A stretch of 55,499 nucleotides of DNA from Candidatus Thioglobus sp. (lineage in GTDB: Bacteria > Pseudomonadota > Gammaproteobacteria > PS1 > Pseudothioglobaceae). The position numbers and the translations under genes are program-made. The stretch covers positions 1-55,499 of the forward strand of contig JABGQC010000002.1 of the NCBI GenBank assembly GCA_018644675.1, read 5' to 3'. The notes under the pieces are model-generated. The model saw nothing but the letters and a program-made list of their open reading frames with translations, was not told the DNA's origin and searched no databases. Every line of letters starts with the position of its first letter. Positions within the stretch are counted from its first letter, which is position 1. This document shows, in pieces, positions 53,151-55,499 of the stretch.

Positions 53151-53526
53151 TAAAAGCACCGCTTTAGCAATTCGCTTTGAGGTGCTATATTTGCTTAACT
53201 TATTGCTATTGCCCGGCATTGCTTTTTTAATACTCGCCTGGTTTTATCTTAAATATAAAAATCATTCGTCTAGTTTGGTTAGATCACACTTGCAGCAAAC
53301 TTTCTTTACCAGTCTAATTGGTGGTGCGCTTATTGTTCTAGTTATTGCCTTGCTATTTGTATTTGGCGGTTTTTCTAGCTCTTATATATGGATGTGGATT
53401 ATTTTGTATTTCACTTTGGCGCACTCAACGCTAGTGGTATTTGGCGCCCTGGGATTAGCAAAGGCCATGTCATCGCAATCATGGCGTTATCCAATCATTG
53501 GCTTGCCTTTGCCCAAGGATAATTAA
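53134..53526 (+). CDS. Membrane protein coupled between norQ and norD (DUF4870-like)
   Basis: A 130-residue protein with three or four hydrophobic segments (about 17-40, 57-80, 88-110). The elements VRSHLQQTFFTSL and GLAKAMSSQSWRYPIIGLPLP resemble the DUF4870/Tic20-like pattern (a polar helix start and a final A..A..G..WRYP), recalled not searched. The ATG at 53134 lies 17 bases inside norQ with GGAAG seven bases upstream, and its stop abuts the norD ATG, so all three are translationally coupled. I know of no such gene in the textbook norCBQDEF set. Confidence 0.75.
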   Translation: MPHSDNKSTALAIRFEVLYLLNLLLLPGIAFLILAWFYLKYKNHSSSLVRSHLQQTFFTSLIGGALIVLVIALLFVFGGFSSSYIWMWIILYFTLAHSTLVVFGALGLAKAMSSQSWRYPIIGLPLPKDN

Positions 53527-55359
53527 ATGGAAGAACGGGTTGGTGAAATTTGGCATAACTTTATTACGCGTATGGCGGATAAAAATTATCCGGATGCTGA
53601 GGTTGAGCTGGTTAATATTAAAAAAACCATTGGCATTTTCTTTCGCGCCTTGGGTGGAGATGGCTCGCTCAGCGTGGCACAAACAGATGAAAGTGAATAC
53701 ACCTCAGAGCGTAGTTTTTTAAAACGTATTGCTCGTAGTAGTGAGAAATACGAGTTTGCTTGGATAGATGAAAATTCGTTGCGCTTACCTAAGGTGATTG
53801 ATTATTTCCCAACCAAAGCGCTTAATAAAGATTTATATCTTTGGTTGGCGGCACTCGCCTCAATTTCTAAACAATCCGATAGCTGGATAGTGGACAACCA
53901 ACAACGCACTAAGCTTGCACTAGGTGCATTTCCTGGCTTGAACAGGCTATATCAAAGACTATTAGATGCTCATTTAAAGCAACGCCCAGCGCTTGATAAA
54001 ATATCCAAAGCTGAGCAAAAAACAGAAAATATGATTTTGCAGGCGCTCAAAGATCCTGGCAGTATTACTACCTTACCTAATAGCAAGTACATGCCTAGGC
54101 CGGTGACACTTTGGTTGCACCCCAATCCACCCAATGCCGAGCAACAAGGTGATCAGCCAAATTTAGAAGACAGCGATAACCAGAGAACGGATAAGCAAAA
54201 AGACGCCACTGATATCGGCAAAAAACAGGCCAAACGTGTGGACAGTCCAGACGAGGTTCGAGGTCTAATCACTGTGCGCATGGAAAACCTGTTTACTTGG
54301 GGTGAGTTTGCCAATATGGACAGATCCACCGATGATGACGAAGACCCTGAAAACGCTAAAGATGTTGCTAAAGATTTAGATGAGTTGGCCATTGCCAGAA
54401 ATCAGCGCGCCTCTAAAGTGCAAATGAAATTTGATCTTGATTTGCCTTCAGAAGCCATGGATGATGAAGTGCTGGAAGAGGGTATTCTACTACCAGAATG
54501 GGATTGGAAAAAACAAGCCCTAATTCAAGACAAGTGCCACGTAGTGAGTATGGTGTCGACCCAACAGCAAGACACAAGCCTGCCAGATCATTTAAAGGCT
54601 ACTGCTAAAAATTTACGTAACCAATTTCAAGCTATTACACCAGCACGTACTTGGCATTACGCACAAAGCGATGGCCAAGAAGTAGACTTGGATGCTTATT
54701 TGAAATTTAAGTCAGATTTGATGGCTGGCCAACATGATGGAAAGTCAAATCTGTATAAAGAGCTGAGCAGTGGCGCTAGAGATTTGTCTTGTTTGTTGTT
54801 GGCCGATTTATCCTTGTCCACGGACACTTGGGTTAATAACGAATCTCGCGTGATTGATGTAATTCAAGACAGCCTGTATTTATTTGCTGAAAGTTTAAAT
54901 GCCACGGGAGATCGATTTGGCATGTACGGGTTTTCGTCTAGGAAAACCAATCCGATTCGCATCCACACGTTAAAATCTTTTGATGAGAAATATAATGGAA
55001 AAATTAGATCACGCATTGCTGAAATTAAGCCAGGCTATTACACGCGCATGGGTGCAGGTATTCGCCACGCGGCCAATCTTTTAAAGGATCAAGTCGCCAC
55101 TCAGCAGTTGCTATTAATCTTAACAGATGGCAAGCCAAACGACTTGGACATGTATGAAGGTCGCTACGGCATTGAGGATACCAAACAAGCCATTTTGACA
55201 GCGCGCACGATGGGGCTTAAAGTATTTTGTGTTACCATTGACGAGAAAGGTAATGATTATTTGCCAAATTTATTCGGCACGAATGGCTATGCACTGGTGA
55301 GAAAAGTAACAGACCTGCCTAAAACACTGCCCATGTTATATGCACGATTAACGCTCTAG
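53527..55359 (+). CDS. norD: NorD, VWA-domain activator of nitric oxide reductase
   Basis: A 610-residue CbbO/NorD-family protein, the partner of NorQ. The N-terminal part (about 1-230) is helical, a middle region is acidic (DRSTDDDEDPENAKDVAKDLDE), and the C-terminal VWA domain begins about 410. The VWA metal site (MIDAS) is DLSLS in LLLADLSLSTD, followed by DRFGMYGFSS, the Thr in GYYTRMGAGIRHA and ILTDGKPNDLDMYEGRYG. It has no membrane helix; NorDQ is thought to act on NorB from the cytoplasmic face. Its stop overlaps the end of the convergent copper chaperone gene by 12 bases. Confidence 0.94.
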   Translation: MEERVGEIWHNFITRMADKNYPDAEVELVNIKKTIGIFFRALGGDGSLSVAQTDESEYTSERSFLKRIARSSEKYEFAWIDENSLRLPKVIDYFPTKALNKDLYLWLAALASISKQSDSWIVDNQQRTKLALGAFPGLNRLYQRLLDAHLKQRPALDKISKAEQKTENMILQALKDPGSITTLPNSKYMPRPVTLWLHPNPPNAEQQGDQPNLEDSDNQRTDKQKDATDIGKKQAKRVDSPDEVRGLITVRMENLFTWGEFANMDRSTDDDEDPENAKDVAKDLDELAIARNQRASKVQMKFDLDLPSEAMDDEVLEEGILLPEWDWKKQALIQDKCHVVSMVSTQQQDTSLPDHLKATAKNLRNQFQAITPARTWHYAQSDGQEVDLDAYLKFKSDLMAGQHDGKSNLYKELSSGARDLSCLLLADLSLSTDTWVNNESRVIDVIQDSLYLFAESLNATGDRFGMYGFSSRKTNPIRIHTLKSFDEKYNGKIRSRIAEIKPGYYTRMGAGIRHAANLLKDQVATQQLLLILTDGKPNDLDMYEGRYGIEDTKQAILTARTMGLKVFCVTIDEKGNDYLPNLFGTNGYALVRKVTDLPKTLPMLYARLTL

Positions 55360-55499
55360 ATTGATACGCACAGGGATCTTGCCTGCGTTTTTAAAATGAA
55401 GCACAATATCTATTGTTTTAAGCTCGTGAACTGGCTGCTTCAGCCCCATAAACATAACATGATAAGACATTGGCTTTAAGATAAGCGTCTCTTTAGCGG
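55348..55499 (-). CDS. PCu(A)C-type copper chaperone, C-terminal part (partial)
   Basis: The frame is open to the right edge of the window; about 50 codons are visible. The product AKETLILKPMSYHVMFMG..LKQPVHELKTIDIVLHF ends FKNAGKIPVRINLER. This is the copper-binding end of the DUF461/PCu(A)C fold, with the H-x-M-x-M type ligands in SYHVMFMGLK. Such periplasmic chaperones supply Cu(I) to the CuA and cbb3 CuB sites, fitting its place beside the oxidase block. The N-terminal signal and first Met/His ligands lie outside. Confidence 0.85.
   Translation of the reverse strand, partial: AKETLILKPMSYHVMFMGLKQPVHELKTIDIVLHFKNAGKIPVRINLER

Noticed and set aside
52356-55359. Alternative naming of norQ-norD as cbbQ-cbbO RuBisCO activators
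   Set aside because: The families are homologous and the organism is autotrophic, but the pair directly follows norC-norB-norE-norF and no RuBisCO gene is near.

Overview
The window reads as a chromosomal segment of an AT-rich, chemolithoautotrophic gammaproteobacterium of the SUP05 / Candidatus Thioglobus / Ruthia type. This assignment is inference from gene content and order. It rests on a dnaA-dnaN-recF-gyrB replication block followed directly by phosphoribulokinase (Calvin cycle), tpiA-secG-tRNA-Leu(GAG) synteny, sspAB next to the bc1 genes, two terminal oxidases and a nitric oxide reductase. There is no phage, transposase, CRISPR array or obvious genomic island. Genes are packed tightly and many overlap by 1-8 bases. 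No gene-free stretch exceeds about 230 bases.

Layout. 1-2.1 kb: end of an EnvZ-like sensor kinase (cut by the window edge), then leftward tRNA-Leu, secG, tpiA and a YqhA-family membrane protein. 2.1-9.3 kb: rightward dnaA, dnaN, recF, gyrB and prkB, ending at a strong hairpin terminator. 9.4-14.8 kb: a ChrA-type chromate transporter facing leuS and a class-1B-like pyrD, then bioD. 14.8-18.5 kb: leftward sspA-sspB and the cytochrome bc1 operon petABC, separated by a terminator. 18.5-31.1 kb: dciA-like gene, secA, anmK, pyrC, then leftward ribF, mutY, a small membrane protein, metA with an unassigned P-loop ATPase, an AlaC-like aminotransferase, an FKBP, a DUF2797 protein and purC. 31.2-36.4 kb: a secreted orphan, an M23 peptidase, and the isoprenoid/lipid genes dxr-cdsA-uppS, then hisF.

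36.4-55.5 kb is a respiratory block. It begins with an aa3-type oxidase assembly set (SCO-like protein, ctaB, DUF2970, ctaA, DUF2189) and the oxidase operon coxB(with fused cytochrome c)-coxA-31-aa protein-ctaG-coxC-DUF2909-surf1. Next come ccoNOQP for a cbb3 oxidase, a tRNA-Thr, and norC-norB-norE-norF-norQ-(DUF4870-like)-norD, and finally the end of a PCu(A)C copper chaperone cut by the window edge. Together with bc1 this covers electron flow from quinol through cytochrome c to a low-affinity oxidase, a high-affinity oxidase and NO reduction. Perfect or near-perfect FNR/ANR/DNR-type boxes stand upstream of ccoN and norC at class-II activator spacing, so the low-oxygen arms look co-regulated.

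The observation I rate most highly is in CcoP. It carries a roughly 90-residue C-terminal extension whose last helical segment resembles, from memory, the small SoxXA-binding protein SoxK. That would physically link thiosulfate oxidation to the cbb3 oxidase. Other items worth checking are the extra membrane protein coupled between norQ and norD, a terminator placed almost on top of norE, the metA-ATPase pair with an acetyl-CoA-type specificity residue, and an apparently PyrK-less class 1B PyrD.
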